A stretch of 35,059 nucleotides of DNA from Ginkgo biloba (GCA_024626585.1 JANKJI010000001.1:267606731-267641789); one strand, 5' to 3'; counted from the stretch's first letter, positions 11,810 through 22,640 are shown. Notes: generated from the letters alone by a model not told the origin. A program made the numbers and translations.

Positions 11810-12297
11810 TAGAAGGGACCTGTTCATGCCAACTTGATGATCCATAAAGAAAAGGCTGAGGTGCCTACATTCTTGCTCACCGTTAGGATTTTTAGAAAAA
11901 ACTTGCACAATCGCTTGGTCAATTCGGGAGCCTCTACTAACGTAATACCCATGGGGATCTGCAAGAATCTTGGGTTATCCCACATTGGTCCAACAAGAGG
12001 GTAGTTCAGCTAGACAAATCAAAGGTTAAGGTGGTAGGTGAGTTGTTGAATGGTCATATGTAATTAGCATAAGATCCTCGAGTCCATCATTTTATCGACA
12101 TCCAGTTCATAGACATCCTGGATGTGTATGGTATGCTTTTGAGTAGGGACTACTCTAAGTTGCTCAATTGGTATATGGCCACTAACTTTTCACATATGTG
12201 GTTTCCCTAAAGAGGAGTGGAAAATCATAAGAGTGGATAGAGAAACTAGGATGACACACATGGTAACTGAGTACAACACTAAGAATGAGAGTGTTAT
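11810..12297 (+). pseudogene. Element C aspartic protease and downstream linker (broken)
   Basis: The protease would cut the gag-pol polyprotein. The active-site region reads LLTVRIFRKNLHN then LVNSGASTNVIPM. The catalytic triad D-S/T-G is N-S-G at 11921-11929, a GAT/GAC-to-AAT change, so it should be inactive. A downstream DVYGMLLSRDYSKL block (about 12120-12165) is typical of Tat-type elements and is followed by the usual pre-RT linker (RVDRETRMTHMVTEYN, about 12231-12278). Normally RT follows here. Instead the sequence joins integrase at about 12290-12305. Confidence 0.75.
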
Positions 12298-13342
12298 ATC
12301 CCATCTGTGTCACCAAGGAGGAAGCAACCTAGATCATCAATAAATTCCACAAGAAATTTGGGAGTGGGCACCCCTCTAGGAACACAACTGCGTATAAAAT
12401 CTTGCGGGAAGGGTACTATTGGCCTACCATTTTTTAGGATGATCACACTCATGTTAGGACCTAGCACCAGTGCTAGATATTTACTAAGAAGGAAAGGCAC
12501 ATGGTAATGCCCCTCTAATCGATCATCAAAGGTAGGCCCTTCGATCAATGGGGTTTGGATTTTATAGGAGTGATAAATCCCCATTCCTCTGACAGACACA
12601 ATTTTTTGCAAATGCCTATTGATTATTGCATGAGGTGGGCTAAAGAAATAGCTTCTAAGAACAACATGGCTACAGTGGTCATCAACTTATTAGAAGCTAA
12701 CATAGTCACTAGGTTTAGGACTCTCCTTTCATTAGTATGTAACAATGACTCATCCTTCTAGTCAGTCAAATTCATTGAGTTGGCCTATGACAATCACATA
12801 ACCTTGAAATTTTCCTCAAACTATTATCAACAAGGGAATGGGTTGGCCAAATCCACCAATAAGAATATAATCGACATGATCAAGAAGGTAGCCATGGACA
12901 AGCTGAGGTAGTGGCACACCCTCTAGAAGTATGCATTATGGATATATAGGACCCAGATAAAGGTGACACTTAAAACTTCACCTTTCCTATTGGTCTATGG
13001 GCAGGACCCAATCTTCCCTATTACATTGAGATTGCCCACCTATCAGTTCATGCATGAATATATGGTGGAAGGTGACAAGGTTAAGTCTAGGATGCTAGAC
13101 ATCCTAGAGCTACAGGAAGCCAGGGATTGGGCCCTCCAAAACTTTAGCAAGCACCAGGAGGTGGTGAAAGGGTGGTTTCATAGGAGAGCCAAAATTAAAA
13201 CTTTCAGGGTTTCGAACCTTATCCTTGGGATAAGGATCACAAGAAGAAGGGGAAGCACTCCAAACTCGATCCCCTCTATACTGACCCCTACCAGATATCA
13301 AACATCCTAGGGGACAACACCTTTAAATTAAAAGACCTCATG
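12298..13342 (+). pseudogene. Element C integrase (broken, runs into gap)
   Basis: It would insert the element's cDNA in the nucleus. The N-terminal zinc region begins about 12303 (ICVTKEEA), with H at 12348 and a second H in GSGHPS, then TTAYKILREGYYWPTIF; the Cys pair reads stop-HQC. The core has GLDFIG with the first Asp intact (about 12560). The second Asp is Asn (VCNNDSSF, about 12740). The Glu is Lys (GNGLAKSTNKN, about 12840-12870), so D-D-E has become D-N-K. The C-terminal part (HSKLDPLYTDPYQI, DNTFKLKDLM) is reached after a one-base frameshift near 13215 and stops at the gap. All three lesion types fit C-to-T decay on either strand. Confidence 0.85.
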
Positions 13343-13424
13343 NNNNNNNNNNNNNNNNNNNNNNNNNNNNNNNNNNNNNNNNNNNNNNNNNNNNNNNNNN
13401 NNNNNNNNNNNNNNNNNNNNNNNN
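13343..13424. other. Assembly gap (82 N)
   Basis: Unsequenced bases inside element C, directly after the integrase C-terminal region. The right edge begins with a C-rich tract (CCCCCCCCGCCCC, 13425-13437) that may have caused the break. The gap size is probably an estimate. Confidence 0.98.
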
Positions 13425-13437
13425 CCCCCCCCGCCCC

Positions 13438-14440
13438 TGAGAGTAGCAAGGTAAGTTTTTAACACATCAATAGAGCAGTTTAATTTTCTATCATCTATTG
13501 CTTTCCATAGTTAATTTTTTTCTTTTCTTTCTTTTACATGCTTAGGATCAATGTTGTCCAAGTTTAGAATCATCGCTTCCATAGAATAAGGTTTGTTTTA
13601 ATGAGAGGCAAGATTTCTTAGAGGTTAACCCCCAGCCTCTTGACAACAAAGTGGATGGTGGCACTTATTACACAAAGGAGTATCACTCCTTAGAGTTAGG
13701 ATTCAGAGGAAAGGTTTGACCTGTTATCCCAAAGTGAACTGAAACATGAAGGTGATGCCTGTCCATGATCAAGTAAAGACAAGACCCTAAAAATATTAGG
13801 TGGATCTAAGAAAACCCCGTATGCTCAAAAGAGTCATAATAATGCACAAAAACCTAAGGAATTATGTGAAAGAAAGGGGAAGAGTAGGATAACCCACCGA
13901 GTCTTAGTTGAAATATGAATAATAAGGTCAACACTAGTCCCCAACCCTTAACTAAAGGAAAGGATTTTTGGAAAGAAAGAATAATATGTGACAACACATG
14001 TGCAATAACATAATTTCCTCAAACTTCTAGCTTAAGAAGGGTGACTTAACCAACATCCGTTAGGGCTATACATTATTGGTCGGTTATGGAGCAAGGATTA
14101 GAATGGGACTAAAGGTAACTTTGTCGTGGCTATAAATTCCTGACTAGCCATAGAGCAATGCCTAGACCTTAGTTCATTAATTAGCAACTTCAGCTTGACA
14201 AGTTTTGATGCTTTGATCTAGATCTTCTTCATGAATAATAAATGAAAACACACCAGCACACACCCTGGGCTCTAGTAATATTATTGGGCTAAGTATGCCA
14301 TTTAAGAGGGATGGAGTCAAATGTGCACTTTATCATGGATGCACATGCCTTCTCTTCTAGACTTTTATTTGGGTGATTGGGTTGACCAAATGATTTGGAT
14401 TCTAAACACTAAGGAGTATTTTTCTATGTAAGTTATAATT
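13438..14440 (+). other. Element C 3' untranslated region
   Basis: Lies between the gap and the 3' LTR. I found no coding motif. It contains the intron-like interval 13451-13545. A clear polypurine tract directly before the LTR start at 14441 is not visible, presumably through decay. Confidence 0.55.
13451..13545 (+). other. Possible small intron in element C 3' region
   Basis: CAAG|GTAAGTTTTT at 13450/13451 is a near-ideal plant 5' splice site. A long T/C-rich tract (about 13512-13535) and CTTAG|GAT at 13545/13546 form a good 3' splice site 95 nt away, and the interval is AT-rich as plant introns are. Splicing is inferred from the sites only. Confidence 0.4.
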
Positions 14441-16911
14441 TGTTATTGCAAAACACACCCCATAATGGGAATAGAGCAGGGACCCCCTTTTTTTAATTTC
14501 TTATAAGGAGGAACTTACCAACCACTTGAAAGGCCTAAAGCCTATTTATCTCTTTTGCCTTTGGATTCCCCATAGCCGAATGCATTCTAGGTGGTTTTTG
14601 TTAATTCCCCGATGCCTTGATCTTCACATTGTACTATATATACTTATGTCCTTGAGGAAAAGAGTAGGGTTCCCCACAGGAACTTAACATTTAAAAGGAA
14701 AAGTTGTGTTCCACTCTAGCGTGCCTCATGGAGCCTTGTTATTTCTTTTTCTCCCTCACTAAAGTTTATTCAAAACCACATTTCATGGGGTTGTTGTTGG
14801 AGTGTCTTATGTGTAGGTCTAAGGACTCATGAGATGAGACCACATGGCAGGCTACTGCACCCTCACCTCCTGCATACGAAAGAAGGATTAATATTTGTTA
14901 AAATAGTTGGTGGAATAACAACAGTTACCAGGCCTTATGAGATGTTGACGTATGGCATGATCCTGAGGCCTAATTCTCACAGGTTTCCCTAAGTATAAAT
15001 ATATGAAAAATTAATGATATGATCCTACCCTGAGCGAGACACCATCACATGGAAGTTCTCCATGCCCCCTCTCTCTCACAAAGTTTAAGACAGATCCCAA
15101 GATATGAAAATAGCTCTGAGGATTATGCGACATGAGATGCTGATAAGTGTCATCATCTCAGATAGGGGATGTTGTCTAGTACTCTAATGAAAAGTTTACA
15201 CAAAGTGAGAAGAACCGCAAGCTCCATCTCGCAAGATAGCAACACTTGTCAAATTCTATGGCTATCTCGAGGGCCTCAGCATAACTACAAAAACTAAGTC
15301 CGCACTAAGCGCTCTGAGATGGCTACCCGTGTCTCAATCTCAGGGGATTATAGCCTTATAGATCCCAATGAAAAAAGAGGGATATGTAAAGGATCCTCCA
15401 AGCCCCAAGTATTTGAGGTAGCGCCAAGTGTCACTTATCATATACTCCATGGGGTTGTTGAGTAGTAACTGCCAAAGGGTCCTAGATAGCTAGTGCCCGA
15501 CCCTGTGAGATCACAACACATGTAGGGCCACCATTCAAACTAAGGTAAATCCTACATGAATTGACACACATCTACCACCAGCTCCCACTGGGTGCAATGC
15601 ATCATCCATCTAAGGAAGCGGCTTATGACTCACCATCCACCTCAAAAAACTAGGAGAAAGGAGTTTGAAGATGGGTCCAGATGATCAGGCAGCCTATGGT
15701 AATTGAAGTAGTCTCACCTTTATCAGTTTTGATTATTTTCTTGAAGTGGGGTTATTTTTTTTCCCAAAATATCAATGTATGTACATAATACTCCTATCAA
15801 AGGGAAAGTATAGGGTCCATGTCAGGTCATCTGTCACCTTGCTCGTTGGGTCAGGATCTTGATGTATTTCTCTGAGGGTGTGAAGGCCTCATCATGGGGA
15901 TCATTACAAAATATACAAGGGGGAATGATTCCTTTAATGATTTTTTAACTCTAGGTAGTGGGACCATACTAGAGTTAGTTTTGGGATTAAGAGGTAGATA
16001 TAAGATGTAACATCTATACCCTATGAAAAAGGATCTAGAGGAAGTTATGTGAAATATTTTCAGTTTCTTCTTCTGAGAAGTTTTTGGTAGTTGTTCTCTT
16101 TCTCTCTCTCTCTTTCTCTCCCTAATCCCACCTATGTATTGTAATATAATTGATCTCTTATGAAGGAAATATACTATGAAAATTTCTTGCATCTTTTCGA
16201 TATTTGATGGATTGTGCAATTTTATGTTCTTAGTATATTGAAATCTCAATGTGTATCAATTTTATTTGAAGTTTGATTGTGAGTAAGTTATTTCCTATGT
16301 ACCTAAGAGCTCACAAGGGAAAAGGTTGAGTTGTGCTAACCCTTAACATTTGGCTAGTCATTCTCTGACATTTGGATAAGTGGGATGTTCTTATGCAATC
16401 CATAATCTATTGTGTTAGTTTTCACCACTGTGTGAGCTTGTTACACTGTTAAACATAGTGTATCAATATGAGCACATTGATATATTGATCACCTTCTTTC
16501 AGGCTAAATTTAAATTCCTGTTACACCCATCCACTCTTCATATGAGCACAATTCGTTCTTTCTTTCTTCTAAAATAATGTATTGACTGAGCACCTAAGGC
16601 ATGTACAAATCCAAGCATAAGCTATTTTTTATATGATATGGTAGAATAGTTCTTTTAGTAGTTGCTAATGATTACACATTGTCTTTTCTGCTTCACCCTT
16701 CTTCCTTATGAGGTTTATTTGATGTCTATAAGCTCGCCTAGTTAGGGTCTTTGTGAATATCCATCATTAAGAAGCTCTCCTATAGGTTTATAAAACTCCC
16801 ATGCTCACCTTGAGTTACCTTGGGCTCTATTTCCAATAGGATCCCTAAAATGTGTAGGTGGAAACACATGAATATCACTGATGTGAGGTGTAGACAAAAC
16901 ACTAAACAACA
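14441..16911 (+). repeat. Element C 3' LTR
   Basis: About 2471 bp. It begins TGTTATTGCA and ends AAACAACA. It aligns with 7531-10106, with scattered, mostly transition differences and a few indels. It holds the TATA-like site 14635-14642. A 132-codon open frame on the minus strand here is not a gene: the matching part of the other LTR is interrupted. Confidence 0.9.
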
Positions 16912-16916
16912 AGTTT
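16912..16916. repeat. Target-site duplication of element C, right copy
   Basis: AGTTT directly after the CA end of the 3' LTR, identical to 7526-7530. Confidence 0.85.
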
Positions 16917-18196
16917 CTTATTTTCCTACTATTACTAGTATAGTTATTTTTTGCATTATTATTAGTGAAATCTTTATTTCGTATCCTAAAGTAGGATTAT
17001 CAAGGTTTTGGGTGTGTTCTCCTTATTTAACTATTTAAATCTTTTAAAAAGGGAGAGAAAAAGGAAATGAAGAAATATTTTCACTCTTTTGACATAGTGG
17101 CACAATAAATGATTACATTGTATGTGCATTTTTCAAGACCAATGCTTTATATTTTGAATGTCAATGAAAGAACAAATGATTCAAGTTAAAACATATATTT
17201 CTATTTCTTGCAAGAACATATTCTAAATATTTATATCATATGTTCATTCATGTTAGATTAAATTATATTCTACACACAACCACACATGTTCATATGTATT
17301 GAGGTGCGTGTGTAGGGTGTGTTAAACCTTTTCTATGAGAGAAACCACAATCTTTCATACATTTTTTGTGACTCCAATAGGGAGGTAGGTCCATAATTTA
17401 CATCTACATTTCCATTCCCCTTAGTTTACGTTATCTTTCACATGGCTCTTATGGGTGCATCTTAGGTGTTTTATTTTCAAATCACATTTTGAATCTTGGT
17501 ATTACATTGTTGAGACTAAGACCCCATGATCTTACATGGAACCTTTAGTATTTCTTCCCCTAGCCAACCAGAGATGAATACTAGTGGGGAAGGATACTAT
17601 TAGGCATCACTTTTTCCCCTCTTAAGGAACCCTTCCTACAAATCCCAGGGCCATTTTTTATGAACCTTGTTCCTTTAGGTGATTCATTTAAGTATGTGCG
17701 ATCTTCAAATAAGGAGTTGATACTTCATTAACCATGTTGATAACATGGGACGGATCTATGCATATCCTCCAAGTATGATTAGTGATGTGAACATATCACT
17801 TATCTCTCTTTAGGAGGCCCATAGGGGTCCTCATTATCCCTAAGGGAACTAGTCTCTCTACTTCATCTATGTCACTAGGGGTTTACTCTAAGTTTACAAT
17901 GGAGGATTATAGTTAAGTTGTAGCATAGGCCAAGGTAGACCATCTCAATAGTATGGTATCTTAATTTAGGATGTGGTAGCTTAGAGACTTAGGTGCTACC
18001 CATGTCTTTCCTAAGACAACTAAGTGGTGATTATCATAAATACTTAGCTATTTTAGTCAAGAGATACCTATTTTGATAGTTTCTAACATTTACAACCTTT
18101 TACCTAATTGACCTTTCTAAGGATATCCTATCAGAGGGGATTCTATCCCCTTCACTTTTTATTTTTATTTTATAATTACATTATCATATCATATCA

Positions 18197-18220
18197 TATA
18201 TATATATATATATATATATA
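18197..18220. repeat. (TA)n microsatellite
   Basis: Twelve TA units, preceded by a short ATATC-type repeat. Confidence 0.95.
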
Positions 18221-18466
18221 CTCATATTGATGCATTACCACTATAGAGCCTCACACATGTGATGAATACCTTAAGTAGGGGGTATGCTACTCGCATAGCC
18301 TTTAGGGTCTTCCCCTTAAGAATCTTACATACTTCTAATTTCCTATGAGAGGTTAGTGTTCTAGACCCGATACACTTACTTAGTCTTCTGTGTTTACTCG
18401 TACATTCCCTCATTTTGAGGTGGATTCTTGATCTTCCTTGGGACATACTCTACATTGCTTTGATGA

Positions 18467-18471
18467 GGTGG
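18467..18471. repeat. Target-site duplication of element A, left copy
   Basis: GGTGG directly before the LTR start at 18472; the same five bases follow the 3' LTR at 26097-26101. The match was used to choose the LTR start over a TG at 18513, which gives no matching duplication. Confidence 0.75.
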
Positions 18472-19034
18472 TGATCCATTTTTTGATCTTGACAATCAAT
18501 ATTTCTATCAATTGTTCATAAAGTTCCAACTTGTGGTCAAAGTTTAGAGGAATATGATCAGTTTGCAGTTGAAGGTCCTCAAGGAAAAAAATGTAGAGTT
18601 TTCAAAGATATTTATAAGAAAATTAGCATCATAGAAAATAGAGTTGTTGTTCGAGAGTTTGGACTCGATCTAGATCGAAGATCCTATTTTCATTATTTTT
18701 TATAAAAAAACCAACTTGAGGTAAGATTTTTAAAACAATTGAGAATAATTCAGCAAAAGGTCCATAGGAAAAAAGTTACAGAATTTCCTATAGGCTTTAG
18801 AGTGAGCCTAAGAACTTGAAAAATTAAGTTGTGGATCAAAAGTTATGATAAGACCAAGGAGTGTTCAAAATATTTCTAAAATCGCCTATTTTTCTGTAAC
18901 TAGAAAAAAATATGGATCCAACTTCCAAACGAGATGTTTGTGGCTTTTGAGACCATCGATAAACTTCCTATAATAGGGGTAATCCTTAACTTTTAAAGTT
19001 TTAAACTTCAAGTTTAAATTAGTTGATGTAAAAA

Positions 19035-19352
19035 ATTTTCATGTCATTGTTGGTTTGAAATTTTCATGTCAGAGTGGATTTTTTATTTCCATATCGGTGT
19101 CAATTTTAGATTTTCATGTTGGTATCATTTTGAAATTTTTATGTCAATGTGGGTTTTACTCAATCTAACGAATGACATGACAAAAATTCGACGTTCGACA
19201 TGACAACAAAAATATGATGTTTGACATGACAACAAAAAACCAACATGAGAAATTTGATGTGACAAATCTGACATGATACATCCGACATGACAAATTTGAC
19301 ATGAAAAAATCCAACAATTGACATGACAAGGAAAATTTTGACAAGTGACATG
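19035..19352. repeat. Opposed CATGTC / GACATG motif arrays in 5' LTR
   Basis: The left half has about five units of 25-35 bp built on TTTTCATGTCRRTGT. The right half has eight exact GACATG hexamers (19174, 19197, 19223, 19270, 19284, 19299, 19320, 19347), mostly followed by ACAA or similar. The two motifs are reverse complements, so the block could fold into a long imperfect hairpin. The 3' LTR has the same layout at about 25215-25525. Repeated motifs upstream of the TATA box could be enhancer elements, by analogy with other plant LTRs. Confidence 0.75.
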
Positions 19353-19477
19353 AGATCCAATCTAATGATAGAACTTACAAAGACAAAGGCAAAGACCAAC
19401 AAGGAGAAAAATGACAAAGGATAACTGACTGTCTGATAGATGATCAATTACACAATGGTTTTAACTACGTATGAGGC

Positions 19478-19484
19478 TATAAAA
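19478..19484 (+). promoter_or_regulatory. Candidate TATA box, element A 5' LTR
   Basis: TATAAAA in the context GGCTATAAAATG, about 125 bp after the motif array. The 3' LTR keeps GGCTATAAAAAG at 25649-25655. Confidence 0.6.
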
Positions 19485-19963
19485 TGTAGAAATTAAGACA
19501 AATGAAGGAGGAAAGGACAAAAATCCATGTAAATAGAATAACGACTCATCTAGAGAGTGACACAACCATAAGGAATAAGATTAAAATCTTTGTATAAATG
19601 GTAAGAAAAATAGAAGTGACAAAATGTGAGAGAGCCTTTAATGACATAATAGCTCCATACTTGAACTGAAGATTGTCCAACGATATATTTTTCTTTACTA
19701 CCTTGTTGTAAACCAATTTTTAATAATATTTTGGAGTTTTCTTCCCCATGAATGCTTCTCTAGTTTAAATATTTGTGTCTATGTAAAGATTTATGTATGT
19801 TTCTAGTTTATTACTTTGAATTTTTTAGATTTTAAAATGTTGCGACTACATACATGTTTAGATATAGAATTCTAATTATTCTAAATCAATTAATCTGAAA
19901 ATAAGAATTTATAGTTACTAATATTGGGAGATTTTGACTCACCCACTAAAATACAGATCAAAG

Positions 19964-19975
19964 TGGTATTAGAGC
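19964..19975 (+). promoter_or_regulatory. Element A primer-binding site
   Basis: TGGTATTAGAGC, three bases after the LTR end. It is the plant initiator-Met tRNA site TGGTATCAGAGC with one C-to-T change. Confidence 0.88.
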
Positions 19976-20086
19976 ATTCTTGTTCCTAAGTCTGTGTGCA
20001 TGGTGAAAATGAGAATTGGTTATTCTTGAAGTGGAGAACCATTATTGCCCAGTTTAACAACTTTTTAAACTCAAAGAATACAAATA

Positions 20087-20990
20087 ATGGAAGAAAGAGA
20101 AAAGGATGAATATGTTAAAGAGAGAATCCAAAAGTTGGGAAGTAGCATAGAGACCATTTATAAATTACTGTAAGAGTTGAAGCCTAAAAAGGATGAAAAG
20201 AGACTAGAAATAGAACCAAATACTTTGAAGAGAGATCAAGGAGATTTGAGCACTTTGAAGACTATTTTGGATTGAAGTGAAAGTGGAGATTCGGCCTTAT
20301 GATGGATAGATGGAGCTAAAGAAATTGAACAACTGGATAAGATATCTTGAAGTATATTTCATCTCTATTATGCATTTTCTAATAAGGAGAAAATCTCCTT
20401 CTCTCGATTAAAGATGGAAGGATATGCGCTTTTATGGTGGGAGAGTTTATGCCAAGGAAGGTTCCTCACCAAGTAGAAACTAGTGGTTGATTGGGAGGTG
20501 TTGAAGACTCTTTTCAAAGCTCAATTTTACCTGATGGGTTATGAGGAGTAATATTTTCAATGGCACTAGCTGAGACAACTCTAAGCGCAACGAGTCCAGG
20601 AGTATATGGCTAAATTCAAAAAATAATATTTACAATTGAATATCAACTAGGTAGATCAAAAGATAATGATGAATTATCTTAGTGGGTTGCATAGTCATAT
20701 TAAGAAGGAAGTCATTATTTTTAAAGTGAATACCCTTGATGAGGCATGCAAGAAGGCTATATACGTCAAGGAAAAGCATGGAAAAATATTCTTTGATACA
20801 ACCAACACTTCCAATTTAGAATGAAGAAAGACTCTAGCGAAGAAAGGTCCTCCAAACAAGAAGAAATTTCCTCATTCAACCCAAAATGGAATCCAATGTG
20901 AACACTAGCATGTGCATGACCATAAGAAGGAGCAATGATGGAATCCAAAGAATAAGAAGGGTAAAAAATTCCTCATGTCCTAGGCCAATA
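20087..20990 (+). pseudogene. gag: Element A gag (broken)
   Basis: Capsid/nucleocapsid polyprotein. ATG 20087 opens a charged N-terminus (MEEREKDEYVKERIQKLG). The capsid region at 20390-20700 reads KMEGYALLWWESLCQGR and VQEYMAKFKK, the standard plant gypsy gag pattern. Most internal stops are TAG/TAA at likely Gln positions. The zinc knuckle at 20897-20938 keeps CX2CX4HX4C spacing, but Cys 2 and Cys 4 are now TAG and TGA. The frame of the start, knuckle and protease is the same, so this stretch decayed mainly by substitution. Confidence 0.8.
20897..20938 (+). other. Element A gag zinc knuckle, two Cys lost to stops
   Basis: The reading is C-EH-stop-HVHD-H-KKEQ-stop-W; stops occupy exactly the second and fourth ligand positions of CX2CX4HX4C. 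Confidence 0.65.
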
Positions 20991-21179
20991 AGGTAGAAGG
21001 AAAGGAGATTGAAGGCACATCAGACGTTGATGATAAAGTCTTTTTGATGGAAAAAATAAAAGTTGGAAGTGATACCCCAACAAGGGAAGCTAAAGAAAAA
21101 TATAAAGTTGATGAAACTTCTGCTACTGTCGATAAGAGTGTTAAATGTAATGATACCAAGAACTAGTTGATGAATGCTA

Positions 21180-21500
21180 CAAGGGAGAAACTATTCCATG
21201 TAAAAATGAAAATCAATAAGACTATAGTGACAACCATCTTTGATTCATGCAGTCAAAGGAATTTAATCTCAGAAGCATTGGTATAATAATTGGGTTTGAA
21301 GACCACTACACACCCATAACCATACCCATTGGGATGGTTGTAAAAGGATGCTTAACTTCAAGTCACTCACTAGTGCAAATTCAAATTCTATATCTCAAGC
21401 TAGTTCATTGACAAGGTTAAGTGTGATATGGTACCTATTGATGTATACGAGGTGGTGATTACCAGTCCATATCTATGGGATTATGATGCAATATTCCTAA
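21180..21500 (+). pseudogene. Element A aspartic protease (broken)
   Basis: The polyprotein protease. The active-site block reads TTIFDSCSQRNLISEAL (about 21229-21280). The catalytic Asp is kept, but the triad D-S-G is D-S-C at 21242-21250. It precedes RT in the expected order. Confidence 0.65.
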
Positions 21501-21849
21501 GGAGATCCAAAAAATGGAGGTTGGTTAAGGATTGGATGCCATACCTTATCAATATTTACTGAGGAAAGGATAAGATCTCATTAATTTTAGCAAACCAAGC
21601 CAAGTGACTGATCAATGGTAGAAGGAAGTTAATGATGTTGGTTGTAAGACCAACCATGGATGAAGTCATAGTAGTAGAATCTTTAAAATCTACACTGATA
21701 GTTGAGTAGAAAGGACAACTAGATTAGTTATTAGAAAAGTATGAAGATGTTTTCAAGGACCAAAAGGTATGCCACCCAAAAGAGAAATTGAATATGACAT
21801 TTAATTATTCCTAGATTCATCTCTATCCAATATTAGGTTGTACTAAACA

Positions 21850-22640
21850 TCTACAGTGGGGAGTGAAGAGATCAAAAGGTAGATTCAAGAGTTTCTAGAA
21901 TAAGGAGTCATTAAACCAAGTGTATTACCATATGGGTCTCTAATTATACTTTTGTCGAAGAAAGATGGGACTTAGAGAATGTGCATAGATTTTAGGAAAC
22001 TCAATAAGATCACCATCAAGAATTAATATCTTTATTGAGGATTGATGATCTTTTAGATCAATTACAAGGGAAAAAGTACTTTTCAAAACTGGACCTCAAA
22101 TTTGGATATCATCAAATTCAGATAAAAGAAGAAGACACTTGGAAAATAACATTCAAGTCTAAGTAAGGGTTATTTGAGTGGTTAGTGATTCCATTTGGGC
22201 CAACCAATGCACCTGCAACATTCATTAGGCTCATGAATGAAACTATGCAAGACTTTATTGATTACTTTATTATGGTATATTTAGATGGCATTCTGGTATA
22301 CAATAAGATATGCGAGGAACATATTCACCATTTAGAGAAGGTGATTGAGACACTATAGAAGAATAAGTTACAACTAAATATAAAGAAATGTGAATTTGCC
22401 AAATAGTTAATTGTGTATTTGGGTTTTGTGGTTGGAGGTGATCAACTAAAAATAGACCCATCCAAGATCCAAACTATTATGCATTGGCCAAGATCATCAA
22501 ATTTGATAGAGGTGAGAAGTTTTGCTGGATCTTGCCAATACCTTCATAAGTTCATCCCTTATTTCTCCAACATGGCAACACCATTACATGCATTAACGAA
22601 GGGGGAGACAAAGTTTATCTGGAAAAAGACCCAAGAATAA
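21850..22640 (+). pseudogene. Element A reverse transcriptase (broken)
   Basis: Would copy element RNA into cDNA. It shows, in order, [69 protein letters not shown], and the catalytic loop VYLDGILVY at 22278-22289. The second Asp of the YxDD motif is Gly, so polymerase activity is lost. A missing base near 22030 shifts the frame. FVVGGDQLKIDPSKIQTI and SFAGSCQYLHKFI mark the connection toward RNase H. Confidence 0.88.

Larger units (their letters stand above)
7531..16911 (+). mobile_element. Element C: Tat-type Ty3/gypsy LTR retrotransposon, internally deleted
   Basis: About 9.4 kb, bounded by direct repeats 7531-10106 and 14441-16911 with the 5-bp duplication AGTTT on both sides. Between them lie a primer-binding site (10112-10130), gag, protease and integrase in plus orientation. 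Gag then protease then integrase is the Ty3/gypsy order, but RT and RNase H are missing. The primer-binding-site type, the gag wording (SITTWVGFKNTF) and the long untranslated part after integrase suit the Tat lineage. The LTRs differ at roughly 15% of positions by eye in sampled parts, so the insertion is old. An 82-N gap lies just after the integrase C-terminal region. Confidence 0.9.
16917..18471. other. Unassigned DNA between elements C and A
   Basis: No supported gene. It should be continuous with 7525 on the left and with 26102 on the right before the two insertions. It holds a purine-rich run at 17048-17070 and a TA microsatellite at 18197-18220. It may be eroded LTR or leader of element B, but I could not show this. 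Confidence 0.45.
18472..19960 (+). repeat. Element A 5' LTR
   Basis: About 1489 bp, beginning TGATCCATTTTTTGATC and ending ACAGATCA. It contains a CATGTC-type array (about 19035-19147), an opposed GACATG-type array (19174-19352), and a TATA box at 19478-19484. It carries no gene. Confidence 0.85.

Noticed and set aside
15851-16249. Minus-strand open frame of 132 codons
   Set aside because: It is inside the 3' LTR of element C over the CT-rich tract; the equivalent part of the 5' LTR has only a short interrupted frame, so it is not a conserved gene.
19160-19447. Minus-strand open frame of 95 codons, with a similar 88-codon frame at 25322-25588
   Set aside because: Both lie on the GACATG/CATGTC arrays of the two LTRs of element A. 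The hydrophobic, repetitive protein is a by-product of the repeated DNA motif, and the frames differ in length and ends.
18513-19960. TG at 18513 as the start of the element A 5' LTR
   Set aside because: Similarity between the LTRs continues upstream to 18472, and only that start gives identical 5-bp flanks (GGTGG).
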